DNA of 64,000 bases. Origin: Sulfurimonas sp. Lineage in GTDB: Bacteria; Campylobacterota; Campylobacteria; Campylobacterales; Sulfurimonadaceae. Below the pieces are notes generated by a model. That model searched no databases, was not told the DNA's origin, and worked only from the letters and a program-made list of their open reading frames with translations. Positions 30,733-40,278 of this stretch are shown piece after piece. Made by a program: the position numbers and the translations under genes. The first letter of the stretch is position 1. Each line of letters opens with the position of its first letter. The DNA is taken from positions 9,503-73,502 of the forward strand of contig JAQTWZ010000002.1 in NCBI GenBank assembly GCA_028689055.1, read 5' to 3'.

Positions 30733-31950
30733 ATGAAAACTTCGACAACTGCTCTAAGCATTTTCACAGCGTTACTTCTTACTTCATCTGCATTTGCAAG
30801 TGAAGCAACTGAGTTAGAAGCCCTCAAACAAGAGCTAAAAGAGCTTAGAGAGATGACAAACACGCTCGTAGATGAGACAAGTGATCTCAAAACAGGTTTT
30901 TCTTATACAACGGTAGATACGCAAAAGTCACACAGTGGATTGGGAAGCGCTGCTTCAAAAGTCTATTATTCAAAATCTCCTCTTTCTATAGGCGGTTATG
31001 GTGAGATGTATTATGCGCAGACAACTGAAGGTGACGCTAAAGTCGATGTTTATAGATTTGTTCCCTATATTGGTTATAAATTTTCGGACAATATCATCCT
31101 AAATGTGGAACTGGAGTTTGAACACGGTGGGGTAAAAGACGGCGCTGCAGGAGATGGTTATGTTGTTGTTGAGTTTATGTATCTTGACTTTTTATGCAAC
31201 AAAAACGCAAACCTCAGAGTCGGAAATATGCTCATGCCTATGGGACTTATCAACGAAAAACATGAGCCGACACTTTTTACTACGGTACAAAGACCAAATA
31301 CGGAAAAAACTCTTATCCCTTCCACTTGGCATGAGAGCGGTGTGATGGCTTACGGTGAAATTGCTGAAGGTCTCTCTTATAGACTAGGTGGTTTTACGGC
31401 GCTTGATTTATCTATGGGAGCAGGCAAAGGTGACTCATGGCTGAGAGATAGTCGTATCGGTTCATTTGGAGATACACAAAGAGATGATTTAGGTTTAGGT
31501 GTTGTCGCCAGAGTGGATTATACAGGCATAAACGGCTTGCTTGTCGGTGCTTCAGGATATACAGATACACACATCAAAATGTATGATATCCATGCAGACT
31601 ACAAACTAGATGCCATGAGACTCTATGGCGTTTATACGCAAACAACTCGCTCAGATGCTCCAAACGGTGAACCAGAGAGCGCAAAAGGCGGCTATATAAA
31701 CGCAAGCTATGATATGCTTTCATTTACATCATGGAGTGAGAAAATGCCCCTTTTTGTCCAGTATGAAAGTGTTGCGGCGCAAGATGCTATCGCCGGCGGG
31801 ACTTCTGTAGCTCCGAAAAAGACGACGACCGTAGGTATCAACTATTTTCCACATGAGCAGGTAGTCCTCAAAGCAGATTATGCGATGCAAACGCAGGATG
31901 ATAAAACCGATTTGGCTATCGCCAGTGTTTCGATGGGATTTATTTTTTAA
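30733..31950 (+). CDS. Porin-like outer-membrane beta-barrel protein
   Basis: Signal peptide MKTSTTALSIFTALLLTSSAFA, coiled coil, barrel strands ending in ASVSMGFIF (terminal aromatic). Start moved to ATG 30733 behind AAGGAAAC. Confidence 0.8.
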   Translation: MKTSTTALSIFTALLLTSSAFASEATELEALKQELKELREMTNTLVDETSDLKTGFSYTTVDTQKSHSGLGSAASKVYYSKSPLSIGGYGEMYYAQTTEGDAKVDVYRFVPYIGYKFSDNIILNVELEFEHGGVKDGAAGDGYVVVEFMYLDFLCNKNANLRVGNMLMPMGLINEKHEPTLFTTVQRPNTEKTLIPSTWHESGVMAYGEIAEGLSYRLGGFTALDLSMGAGKGDSWLRDSRIGSFGDTQRDDLGLGVVARVDYTGINGLLVGASGYTDTHIKMYDIHADYKLDAMRLYGVYTQTTRSDAPNGEPESAKGGYINASYDMLSFTSWSEKMPLFVQYESVAAQDAIAGGTSVAPKKTTTVGINYFPHEQVVLKADYAMQTQDDKTDLAIASVSMGFIF

Positions 31951-31959
31951 AGGATTTGT

Positions 31960-32481
31960 ATGAAAACTCTCCTACTTGCTTTTTTATTCGCTCTCTCTTT
32001 GAGTGCGGATGTTCTTATCTCTCCTGAAGAAGCGCTCTCTTTGGCCTATAAAGATGCTACAAAGATAGAAAAAAGAAATATTTTACTGACAAATGCGCAG
32101 GCGCAAAAAATACAAGAAGAGAGTAAAGTCAAACTCTCAAGCAAGATATACCGTATCTTCACAGCCCAAAAAGATGAAAAAGTTTTGGGTTACGGTATCC
32201 TCATCAACGAAACAGTTCGTTCCAAAAACGCAGTGATACTCTACTTTATCTCAAGTGATTCGCTCCTCAAAGGTATAGAGATCATTGCATTTAACGAACC
32301 GCCTGAGTATCTTCCATCCAAAATATGGAATGCACAGTTCCAAAATATACAAACGAGTAAAATGCTTCGTCTCTCCAAAGAGATACCGACAATCACAGGA
32401 GCGACCATGAGCGCAAAAAGCGTCACGGATGGCTCAAGAGTTGCGTTTGCTTTGTATAACGAACTTTTGAAAAAGGAGTAA
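31960..32481 (+). CDS. Exported FMN-binding domain protein
   Basis: Signal peptide; IPTITGATMSAKSVTDG matches the covalent FMN attachment region (S/T-G-A-T) of FMN-binding proteins. Confidence 0.78.
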   Translation: MKTLLLAFLFALSLSADVLISPEEALSLAYKDATKIEKRNILLTNAQAQKIQEESKVKLSSKIYRIFTAQKDEKVLGYGILINETVRSKNAVILYFISSDSLLKGIEIIAFNEPPEYLPSKIWNAQFQNIQTSKMLRLSKEIPTITGATMSAKSVTDGSRVAFALYNELLKKE

Positions 32482-32483
32482 AC

Positions 32484-32966
32484 TTGCGTTTTACACTTAT
32501 AAAAGATATCAAAAAAGACACGGTGATGCGACCCGTTTTGGGCGCGCTTTTGTTTTTTGCCCTTTTATATCTCATCTCGGATATTTTGGTCAAACAAAGC
32601 AGTTTCGGTATCACTCCCGCAGCAGTTTCTGCGACACTTTTTGGAGATGAAGAGCAATTTTTGGAGGCTCTTTCACAAGCCTCTTTTTTAGAGTTTTGGC
32701 ATACGGAGATATTTTTTTCGATGATGCTACTCTTTACCATGAGCGCTGTTTATATCCGTCTATACGAAGCATCCAAAAAAGCGATGTTGCTTGTGCATCT
32801 GCTTTTTATCAGCGCCCTGCTCGCCCTTTTTGCTTTGCCGTTGGCCTATTTTGTAGATCCTGCGTTTGTGAATATTTATAGTTTCTCTTTTATAGTGTGG
32901 CATCTAAGTGCCCTCATCGTCGCTTTTTGTGCGCTTCAAAGGCTCTATTTTGCAAAAAGCGTATAA
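32484..32966 (+). CDS. Integral membrane protein with TM histidines (paralogue 1)
   Basis: 4 predicted TM; FGITPAAVSATLFGDEEQFLEALS...HTEIFF...LLVHLLF...VWHLSALIV. Confidence 0.65.
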   Translation: MRFTLIKDIKKDTVMRPVLGALLFFALLYLISDILVKQSSFGITPAAVSATLFGDEEQFLEALSQASFLEFWHTEIFFSMMLLFTMSAVYIRLYEASKKAMLLVHLLFISALLALFALPLAYFVDPAFVNIYSFSFIVWHLSALIVAFCALQRLYFAKSV

Positions 32967-33402
32967 AACTTCTCTTCTGTATTTTCTTGCGTTTTGTCTG
33001 CTTTTACTCCTAAGCGCCGCCTTGCTTTTTTCACACAAGATAGGTTTCACACCAGACGCAGTTATGGCTTATTATCTGGGGTGTGAAGCAGATTTTATAG
33101 CCGCCAAATCCGATACGGGAATACTCAAAATCATCCTGCCGCATATTTTTGCCTACGCTCTGCTTTTGATGGTACTTTTACACTTTTTGAGATTTACACG
33201 CTACAAAAACAAACGCTTCATGAGCACCCTTATCACGACATTTTTTTTCGCTGCGTTTTTTGAGATATTTACCCCGTTTCTGATACTTCATATCTGTGCA
33301 CTTTTTGTTTACGCCAAACTAGCTGCTCTTTTTCTTTTCTTTCTTTTGATGTCAACCGTTTTATACCTGCTTTTTGCTAGTATTGCATTTCTTAAAAAAT
33401 AG
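32950..33402 (+). CDS. Integral membrane protein with TM histidines (paralogue 2)
   Basis: IGFTPDAVMAYYLGCEADFIAAKS...PHIFAYALLLMVLLHFLRF...LILHICALF; TTG start inferred at 32950 (ORF opens at 32908). Confidence 0.6.
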   Translation: MQKAYKTSLLYFLAFCLLLLLSAALLFSHKIGFTPDAVMAYYLGCEADFIAAKSDTGILKIILPHIFAYALLLMVLLHFLRFTRYKNKRFMSTLITTFFFAAFFEIFTPFLILHICALFVYAKLAALFLFFLLMSTVLYLLFASIAFLKK

Positions 33403-33415
33403 CTAGGAGTTTTGT

Positions 33416-33970
33416 ATGTTTGAAGTGTTGTTGCTTGCGTTTGCCCTAAGTATGGACGCTTTTGCCGTCGCCATCGGTTTGGGTGTAAAAAAAGGAGCGT
33501 TTGATAAACTTCTTGCTCTCAAAGTTGCGCTGTTTTTCGGGATTTCTCAAGGTTTGATGCCGCTTTTTGGCTACTTGGCAAGTCTCGGTATCGGTGATTT
33601 TATCACATCCGTAGATCACTGGATCGCCTTTGTTCTGCTTGGACTTATCGGCGGAAAAATGCTTTATGAGAGTTTCGGTGAAAACACGGAAGAAGAGATT
33701 GCTATCATCACCAACAAAGTCCTGCTTTTACTCGCAATTGCTACAAGTATCGATGCTATGGCAGCTGGATTTACACTCAATCTCATGAGCCTCAATCCTT
33801 TTCTATCAATGCTGCTTATCGGTGTTGTGACTTACTTTTTTAGTTATTTTGGTGTTTATGTCGGTTCACGCGGCGGCAGTTATCTTGAGAGCAAAGCCGA
33901 ATTTTTGGGTGGTTTGGTACTTGTGGGGATAGGTTTCAAAATCCTACTTGAACATACCGGTTTTCTCTAA
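33416..33970 (+). CDS. mntP: Manganese efflux pump MntP
   Basis: ALSMDAFAVAIGLGVKKG; ATSIDAMAAGFTL. Confidence 0.93.
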   Translation: MFEVLLLAFALSMDAFAVAIGLGVKKGAFDKLLALKVALFFGISQGLMPLFGYLASLGIGDFITSVDHWIAFVLLGLIGGKMLYESFGENTEEEIAIITNKVLLLLAIATSIDAMAAGFTLNLMSLNPFLSMLLIGVVTYFFSYFGVYVGSRGGSYLESKAEFLGGLVLVGIGFKILLEHTGFL

Positions 33971-33984
33971 GTCGTCCGTTTTTT

Positions 33985-34127
33985 AACTGATGTTACGCAC
34001 GAAAACGAACCCGTCCGTTTTCGTGGCAGGGACAAGCCTCCCTACAACCCCCTAAAGCTACGAAAAACTATGTTTTTCGAGAATTACAAGGTGTTTTAGA
34101 CACTTTTTATAAAAGTGCGTAAGGTCA
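33985..34127. repeat. Structured intergenic repeat, copy 1
   Basis: Stems 33998-34025 (CACGAAAACG/CGTTTTCGTG), 34028-34043 (AGGGA/TCCCT), 34061-34079 (CGAAAAAC-TAT-GTTTTTCG). Ends TTACGCAC (33993) / GTGCGTAA (34115). 34046-34105 matches 44109-44168 at 59/60. Confidence 0.88.
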
Positions 34128-35081
34128 ATTCTTAATATAAAGAGATAGATTTTTACTCTCTACATACTTCCTATCAGTTTCTACGATGATATATGCCAGA
34201 GGCAAAGTATCCAAAAATGCATAAGCTTTTTGCGGCGGCATCACACTTGCCGCAGTCGCATACGCGTCTATATCGCTATTTGGCAAATGCGATATCAGTG
34301 TGATAGACGCAAAAGCTTTTTGTGACCTTTTCATCTTGGGATCGATAAGATGGTTGTTGGATTTGTCTTGTACATAACGATTGTAATTGCCACTTGTTGT
34401 GATAGCCGTATCCGCTTTAAGCGTCTCAAAAGAGAGTAATATCCCATCCGAAAATGGATCTTGTATATCTATCTTGCATCGTTGCAGACAACGGATATCT
34501 CCGCTTGCGGCGATAATAGCATCATCTATCTTTTGCATCTTCAAAAACGCAGCCGCCTTATCCACCGCAAAACCCTTGCCCATACCTCCGAGGTCTATTT
34601 TGACATTTTTTTGCAGCCTCGCTTGCGTTTTATCAAACGAAAGTGCTCCAAAGCCAATCCTTGCGTTTTGCAGTTCACTCTCACTTGCTACGCGCTCATC
34701 TGCGCCAAATCTATATAAATCTTTTGTGATAGAACCGACTGTTATATCAAAATAGCCCTGCGTTTTGTGATAATAGTTTTGACTTAACAGCAGAGCTTCA
34801 TAACTCAAAACATCTAAAACCGCATGTTTTTCTTCATTGAGTTTGGAAATAGGAGAGTTTACGCGGTAAGAAGATAAAGAAGCTTCCACATCTTCTATGA
34901 TGCCAAAAGCTGCCTCAACATCTTTTTTGTAACTTTCATCCGTACTTATACTTACAAAAGTTCCGAGTGCGACTTTGGTTCGCGTGAGCGTCTGAGCAAA
35001 AAGAGAAAACCAAAGAAAAGAAAAAAGAAAGAAAAATCTAAATATCAATGGTTTCTTGAACTTCCAAACCAAAACCGCCAA
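34125..35081 (-). CDS. apbE: FAD:protein FMN transferase
   Basis: DVLSYEALLLSQNYYHKTQGYFDITVG; VDLGGMGKGFAVDKAA; AASGDIR; TSGNYNRY. Start uncertain (overlaps ribBA). Confidence 0.9.
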   Translation of the reverse strand: MAVLVWKFKKPLIFRFFFLFSFLWFSLFAQTLTRTKVALGTFVSISTDESYKKDVEAAFGIIEDVEASLSSYRVNSPISKLNEEKHAVLDVLSYEALLLSQNYYHKTQGYFDITVGSITKDLYRFGADERVASESELQNARIGFGALSFDKTQARLQKNVKIDLGGMGKGFAVDKAAAFLKMQKIDDAIIAASGDIRCLQRCKIDIQDPFSDGILLSFETLKADTAITTSGNYNRYVQDKSNNHLIDPKMKRSQKAFASITLISHLPNSDIDAYATAASVMPPQKAYAFLDTLPLAYIIVETDRKYVESKNLSLYIKN

Positions 35082-36066
35082 GTCCTACAAACTCTGCCTG
35101 TTTCATAGAAGTGATAAGGTTCATTTTTGAAACACCTAATGACTTAAGTATTTGCGCGCCTGTACCTATCTCTTTCATCGCTGCGTTATCTTGATGTGTG
35201 GTTTTGTTGATAAAAACCAACACACCGCTGTTTTGCTTGAGATATTCTATAGAGTGTACAAGATTATTGTATTTTTTTTGATTTAAAAGCAGTTCGATAT
35301 CAGGGACTACATTGTGAACGCGGACATTTGCCACTTCACCCGCTTTATAAAAAACGATAGCAGTATGTTCTATCTTGTCATGGTCGATAAAGGTATGTTT
35401 ACTTACTTTTACTCCAAAAAACTCTATCTCTTCTACATTTGTTTCATTGACAAGTCTCTCGTTTGCAAGTCGGTACTCTACGATATCAGAGATAAAAACA
35501 GTTTTGAGACCATGCTCTTCCCCGAAGATATCCAAATCATCTCGTCTAGCCATCGTCCCATCTTCTTTGATGATCTCACAAATAACTCCGGCTTCACTCA
35601 GCCCTGCCAAACGACAGATATCGACAGAGCCTTCTGTATGCCCTGTTCGTACAAGCGTACCGCCGTCTTTGGCTATAAGAGGGAAAATATGTCCCGGTCT
35701 TACCAACTCATCTGCATGGCTTATAGGATTAGCAAGAATCTTTATCGTGTCATCTCTCTCGCGTGCAGAGATACCGGTAAGTGCATTTTTTGCATCTACA
35801 GAGACAGTAAACGCAGTCTCATAAGAAGAGGTGTTGGAGTTTACCATCGGGTTTAACTGCAGTCTTTGTGCCGTTTTTTTGCTTAGTGCTACGCAGATAA
35901 GACCACGGGCATGTCTCGCCATAAAGTTTACATGTTCAGGTGTAGAAAACGCAGCTGCATAGACCAAATCCCCTTCGTTTTCTCTATCCTCATCATCAAC
36001 CATGATGATCATCTTCCCTTTTTTTATCTCTTCAATCGCTTCTAAAACTCTTTGTATCGGTGTCAT
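35038..36066 (-). CDS. ribBA: RibBA-type protein: DHBP synthase with degenerate GTP cyclohydrolase II domain
   Basis: MIMVDDEDRENEGDLVYAA, RPGHIFPL, HTEGSVDICRLAG; the C-terminal region has no cysteines. Confidence 0.88.
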   Translation of the reverse strand: MTPIQRVLEAIEEIKKGKMIIMVDDEDRENEGDLVYAAAFSTPEHVNFMARHARGLICVALSKKTAQRLQLNPMVNSNTSSYETAFTVSVDAKNALTGISARERDDTIKILANPISHADELVRPGHIFPLIAKDGGTLVRTGHTEGSVDICRLAGLSEAGVICEIIKEDGTMARRDDLDIFGEEHGLKTVFISDIVEYRLANERLVNETNVEEIEFFGVKVSKHTFIDHDKIEHTAIVFYKAGEVANVRVHNVVPDIELLLNQKKYNNLVHSIEYLKQNSGVLVFINKTTHQDNAAMKEIGTGAQILKSLGVSKMNLITSMKQAEFVGLGGFGLEVQETIDI

Positions 36067-36159
36067 ATTTACTCTTTATATTTTATTGGAAAAAATTATA
36101 TTAAAAAGTTAATTAAAAAGAGTTCAAACTAAAGTTTTACAATTTTATCGCTACACACC

Positions 36160-36188
36160 TTGACAAGTAACACTATTTTGCCTATAAT
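36160..36188 (+). promoter_or_regulatory. Consensus sigma-70 promoter of tRNA cluster
   Basis: TTGACA (36160-36165), 17-nt spacer, TATAAT (36183-36188). Confidence 0.85.
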
Positions 36189-36227
36189 TTCGCTCCAACA
36201 AACATGGTAAGCAAGTTTGTTTGATGT

Positions 36228-36304
<77 letters not shown>

Positions 36305-36326
36305 ATTCTTTAATTTTTCAATATTT

Positions 36327-36401
36327 TGGGGTGTCGCCAAGCGGTAAGGCACTGGTTTTTGGTACCAGCATCCGGGGGTTCGAATCCCTCTACCCCATCC
36401 A
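36327..36401 (+). tRNA. tRNA-Gln (TTG)
   Basis: TGGGGTG...CTGGTTTTTGGTACCAG...GGTTCGAATCC...TACCCCATCCA. Confidence 0.95.
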
Positions 36402-36448
36402 CTCTAAATCTAATCCTTATCAGATTATTTTTGTTGCTCCACACATGT

Positions 36449-36525
<77 letters not shown>

Positions 36526-36599
36526 ATTAAAAATTACTAAAGTACAAATCTAATCCTCTAATTCCAAGCAACACCCCTTTTATACGTTTTTAAAAAATT

Positions 36600-37388
36600 C
36601 TATCTCTTGAGGTTGTTGGTAGTTTGTAACATTTCATCACTTGTTGTGATAACTTTTGAGTTTGAATCGTATGCGCGTTGTCCTGTGATAAGGTCGGTGA
36701 GTTCAACAACTAATTCGACATTGCTTAATTCCACAAAACCTTGTCTCAAAACGCCAAGACCATCAACCCCGGGAGTTCCTTCAACAGGTTGTCCTGAACT
36801 GTCTGTTTCTATATAAAGATTATCTCCCATTGAGTGAAGACCTGCCGGATTGATAAAGTTTGTTGTAGAAATTTGACCGATTTGTGTAGCCTGCGTTTGT
36901 CCTGCTTGCACAACCGATACCGTTCCATCCGTACCGATGCTGACATTTGTAGCGTCAGGCGGGATAACAAGTTCTGGGACCATTTTATAGCCGTCACTGT
37001 TTACCATTGTACCGTTATCATCTATCTTAAACGCGCCGTTTCTTGAGTAAACTTCAGTTCCATCAGGAAGTTCCATCTTAAAAAAACCTTTTCCCGTGAT
37101 AGCGATATCAAGTTCGTTGTCCGTCTGCTTGAGACTTCCCTCTGAAAATATTTTGTTGATAGCCGTTGGACGTACACCAAGACCTACTTCTATGCCGGTT
37201 GGACTTTTGGTTACATCACTTGTAGAAGTTCCTGCGTATTCCATCACGTGATACATAAGATCTGCAAACTCTGCGCGCGATTTTTTAAATCCGATAGTAT
37301 TGACGTTGGCGATATTATTGGCCGTAGTATCTATTTGAGTCTGCATCCCGAGCATTCCGGTTGAAGCAGTATAGAGTGATTGCATCAT
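36600..37388 (-). CDS. flgG: Flagellar basal-body rod protein FlgG
   Basis: MMQSLYTASTGMLGMQTQIDTTANNIANVNTIGFKKSRAEF; C-terminal VELSNVELVVELTDLITGQRAYDSNSKVI. Confidence 0.94.
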   Translation of the reverse strand: MMQSLYTASTGMLGMQTQIDTTANNIANVNTIGFKKSRAEFADLMYHVMEYAGTSTSDVTKSPTGIEVGLGVRPTAINKIFSEGSLKQTDNELDIAITGKGFFKMELPDGTEVYSRNGAFKIDDNGTMVNSDGYKMVPELVIPPDATNVSIGTDGTVSVVQAGQTQATQIGQISTTNFINPAGLHSMGDNLYIETDSSGQPVEGTPGVDGLGVLRQGFVELSNVELVVELTDLITGQRAYDSNSKVITTSDEMLQTTNNLKR

Positions 37389-37413
37389 AAGTTATCCTTT
37401 GAAAATTTTATTT

Positions 37414-38235
37414 TTATGCGCGTTTAGCGAGTTTTTCAATCGCATCGCGGTTCATATCATTCATCTGTGTATCCATAGCTTTTTGATACATACCCACAAG
37501 ACGGTTTGTCTCTATCATCTGCGTCATCATTTTCACTGCGTTTACGTTACTTTTCTCTACAAAACCTTGCACAACAGCACCGTTTTTTTCAACACTTTGT
37601 GCCTGTTCGATATCATCATAAACATAAAGATTATCCCCTTCTTTTTTTATCATAGAGAGATTGTCCGGCTGTACTACAAAAAGTTTTGAAGCAAGTGCCA
37701 TCGTAGCGGTATTGGGTACATTTTTATACATCTGACCGTCTTTATCAACTTCTATCACGGTATCTTCAACGTTAAACGCAATACTTTCATTGGATTGAAA
37801 ATAGTCACTTGGAAGGACTTCATAGCCCTGCTTTGTAACAAGTTTCCCTTCATCGTTAAGAGAAAAAGAACCATCACGAGTGAGTCTCACTCCGTTTGGA
37901 GTTTTGACTGCAAAAAAGAGACCTTCTTTTGAAAGCGCAAAATCAAGAGGATTACTTGTCTTTTGCATACTGCCGACTGAATAATCAGTAAAACTATCCA
38001 CAACCTGCGGTGCACGCGTCATAGCTCTATTGATATATTTTGCAGCATCTTCGGTGTGATTAGCATTTGGAAGCTCATCACGACTCTCTTTATAAAGGCG
38101 CATAAAGTCACCAATGACAAGATTGTCCTCTTTAAAACCGGCTGTATTGATATTTGCAAGGTTGTTCGAGATAGTGTCAAGACGGTTGAACTGAGTCACC
38201 ATTCCTGCAGCTGAACTGTAATAGCCTGTTTGCAT
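37414..38235 (-). CDS. Flagellar hook-basal body protein (FlgF/FlgG family)
   Basis: MQTGYYSSAAGMVTQFNRLDTISNNLANINTAGFKEDN. Confidence 0.88.
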   Translation of the reverse strand: MQTGYYSSAAGMVTQFNRLDTISNNLANINTAGFKEDNLVIGDFMRLYKESRDELPNANHTEDAAKYINRAMTRAPQVVDSFTDYSVGSMQKTSNPLDFALSKEGLFFAVKTPNGVRLTRDGSFSLNDEGKLVTKQGYEVLPSDYFQSNESIAFNVEDTVIEVDKDGQMYKNVPNTATMALASKLFVVQPDNLSMIKKEGDNLYVYDDIEQAQSVEKNGAVVQGFVEKSNVNAVKMMTQMIETNRLVGMYQKAMDTQMNDMNRDAIEKLAKRA

Positions 38236-38269
38236 ATGTCATCCTTGTTTTGGATATTTTTTGTTAAAC

Positions 38270-38286
38270 AGCAAAGAGTGTTCCAA
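38270..38286 (-). promoter_or_regulatory. Sigma-54 promoter upstream of FlgF/FlgG-family gene
   Basis: Minus strand TTGGAACACTCTTTGCT fits YTGGCACGRNNNTTGCW with -24 GG and -12 GC; 35 bp upstream of the ATG. Confidence 0.7.
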
Positions 38287-38384
38287 AAAAACAAGTCCAT
38301 TTTCAAATGATAAAAAAAATTAATAAAAAAGCTTAGTTTAATATCATCTGGGTATAATCCACTCTTCAAAAATCCTTAAAACCT

Positions 38385-40277
38385 ATGGAGCAACCTACAT
38401 ATATGACTGCAAAAGAACTCAATCAAGCCATAGAAAATTTTTTCACAAGTAAAAAATCGAAAGATTGTTCTACTTATGAATCTCTCATCGAACTTTTCGA
38501 CAAACAACCGACATCCGCTCAGGCCAAAGTAATTCACAAACTTATCGTAAAACATAAAGCATGTTTATATACATCTTCTGAGCACGCAAAACTTCTCAAC
38601 GATAGAGAAGCTGAAGCACAACGTGATGCACAAAGAAAAATGATCGAAGATAATGATTCGGACAGTTTTGACATATTAAAAGAACATGAACTTCTTGAAT
38701 GGTCGCGTTCAGATTCTCCCGTGCGTATGTATCTTCGTGAAATGGGACAAATCCCTCTTCTAACAAAAGAAGAAGAGATCGAAATTTCAAAAACCATAGA
38801 ACGCGGGGAAGGCATTATCATTGATGCCATTTGTTCTGTTCCTTATCTAATAGACTTTATTCTTGATTATAAAGATCCTCTTATCAACCGTGAAAGACGT
38901 GTTAAAGAGCTTTTCAAAAGCTTTGAAGACGACAATGAAAACGACGCTGATGACGAAGGTGATGATGAAAATGATGACGAAGGTGAAGAAAAAGAAGGGG
39001 GTGAAAAAAACCTTTCTGCAAAAGATAAAACAAGAGTAGAAAAAGTCTCTACAAGCTTTAAAGCACTTGAAAAAGCAAAAAAAGACTGGACAAAATCTAC
39101 CGAAAAAGCACCAGAAGACCTTGAAGGTGCAGAGATTACAGAAGAGATAGTAAACTATTTCTTAAATCTTACCTTCAAAAAAAGTATCTTAAAAGAGAAA
39201 CTTCTTGAACTTGGACCAACTTCTAAACTTATAAATGAACTTGTAAAAGCAATGGAAACAGCGCTTAAAAGTGATGATGGTTATGATAAAGAACTCCGAA
39301 GACTTGAATATAAACTTCCTCTTTTTAATGCAACACTCAAAGCAAATCACAAAGTTCTTGTTGCAAAGATTAGTGACTTAACCAAAGAAGATATCGCAAA
39401 TATGGTGCCTGAAGCGACTATGGTCAGTACCTATATGGAAATCAAAAAACTTGTTCAAACCAAAGAAGCTTCAAAAAACAGCTTTGATATGGAGCCTGAA
39501 AAACTTGCAGACATCCTTGAGCAAATCAAACGCGGTAAAAATATCTCTGAGATATCCAAAACAAGAATGGCAAAATCAAACCTCAGACTTGTTGTCTCTA
39601 TCGCAAAACGCTACACAAACAGAGGACTTCCTTTCCTTGACCTTATACAAGAAGGGAACATCGGTCTTATGAAAGCCGTTGATAAGTTTGAATACCAAAA
39701 AGGATACAAGTTCTCTACTTATGCAACATGGTGGATTCGTCAAGCTATCTCTCGCGCTATCGCTGATCAGGCAAGAACGATTCGTATCCCGATACATATG
39801 ATAGAGACGATCAACCGTATCAACAAAATCATGCGTAAACACCTTCAAGAACACGGAAAAGAGCCGGATGTCGAGACAATCGCAGAAGAAGTCGGTCTCT
39901 CAGTTGAGAAAGTCAAAAATGTTATCAAAATCACAAAAGAACCTATCTCTCTTGAAGCTCCTATCGGAAGTGAAGAAGATGGTAGATTTGGTGACTTTAT
40001 CGAAGATAAAACATCTGTTTCACCATCGGATGCTATCCTCAAAGATGATTTACGTGTACAAATCGAACACGTTTTGGAGCAACTCAACGAAAGAGAAAAA
40101 GCGGTAATCAAGCTGCGTTTTGGAATCATGGATGATGAGAGTGATAGAACACTTGAAGAGATAGGAAAAGAGCTTAACGTAACACGTGAGCGCGTACGTC
40201 AAATCGAATCAAGCGCTATCAAAAAACTTAAACATCCTAAAGTCGGACGCAAACTTAAAAATTATATAGAAGAATAA
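38385..40277 (+). CDS. rpoD: RNA polymerase primary sigma factor RpoD
   Basis: [45 protein letters not shown]...WWIRQAI; C-terminal [19 protein letters not shown]. Confidence 0.97.
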   Translation: MEQPTYMTAKELNQAIENFFTSKKSKDCSTYESLIELFDKQPTSAQAKVIHKLIVKHKACLYTSSEHAKLLNDREAEAQRDAQRKMIEDNDSDSFDILKEHELLEWSRSDSPVRMYLREMGQIPLLTKEEEIEISKTIERGEGIIIDAICSVPYLIDFILDYKDPLINRERRVKELFKSFEDDNENDADDEGDDENDDEGEEKEGGEKNLSAKDKTRVEKVSTSFKALEKAKKDWTKSTEKAPEDLEGAEITEEIVNYFLNLTFKKSILKEKLLELGPTSKLINELVKAMETALKSDDGYDKELRRLEYKLPLFNATLKANHKVLVAKISDLTKEDIANMVPEATMVSTYMEIKKLVQTKEASKNSFDMEPEKLADILEQIKRGKNISEISKTRMAKSNLRLVVSIAKRYTNRGLPFLDLIQEGNIGLMKAVDKFEYQKGYKFSTYATWWIRQAISRAIADQARTIRIPIHMIETINRINKIMRKHLQEHGKEPDVETIAEEVGLSVEKVKNVIKITKEPISLEAPIGSEEDGRFGDFIEDKTSVSPSDAILKDDLRVQIEHVLEQLNEREKAVIKLRFGIMDDESDRTLEEIGKELNVTRERVRQIESSAIKKLKHPKVGRKLKNYIEE

Positions 40278-40278
40278 A

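Noticed and set aside
35314-35856. 180-aa and 149-aa plus-strand ORFs
   Set aside because: Antisense to ribBA, low-complexity shadow translation.
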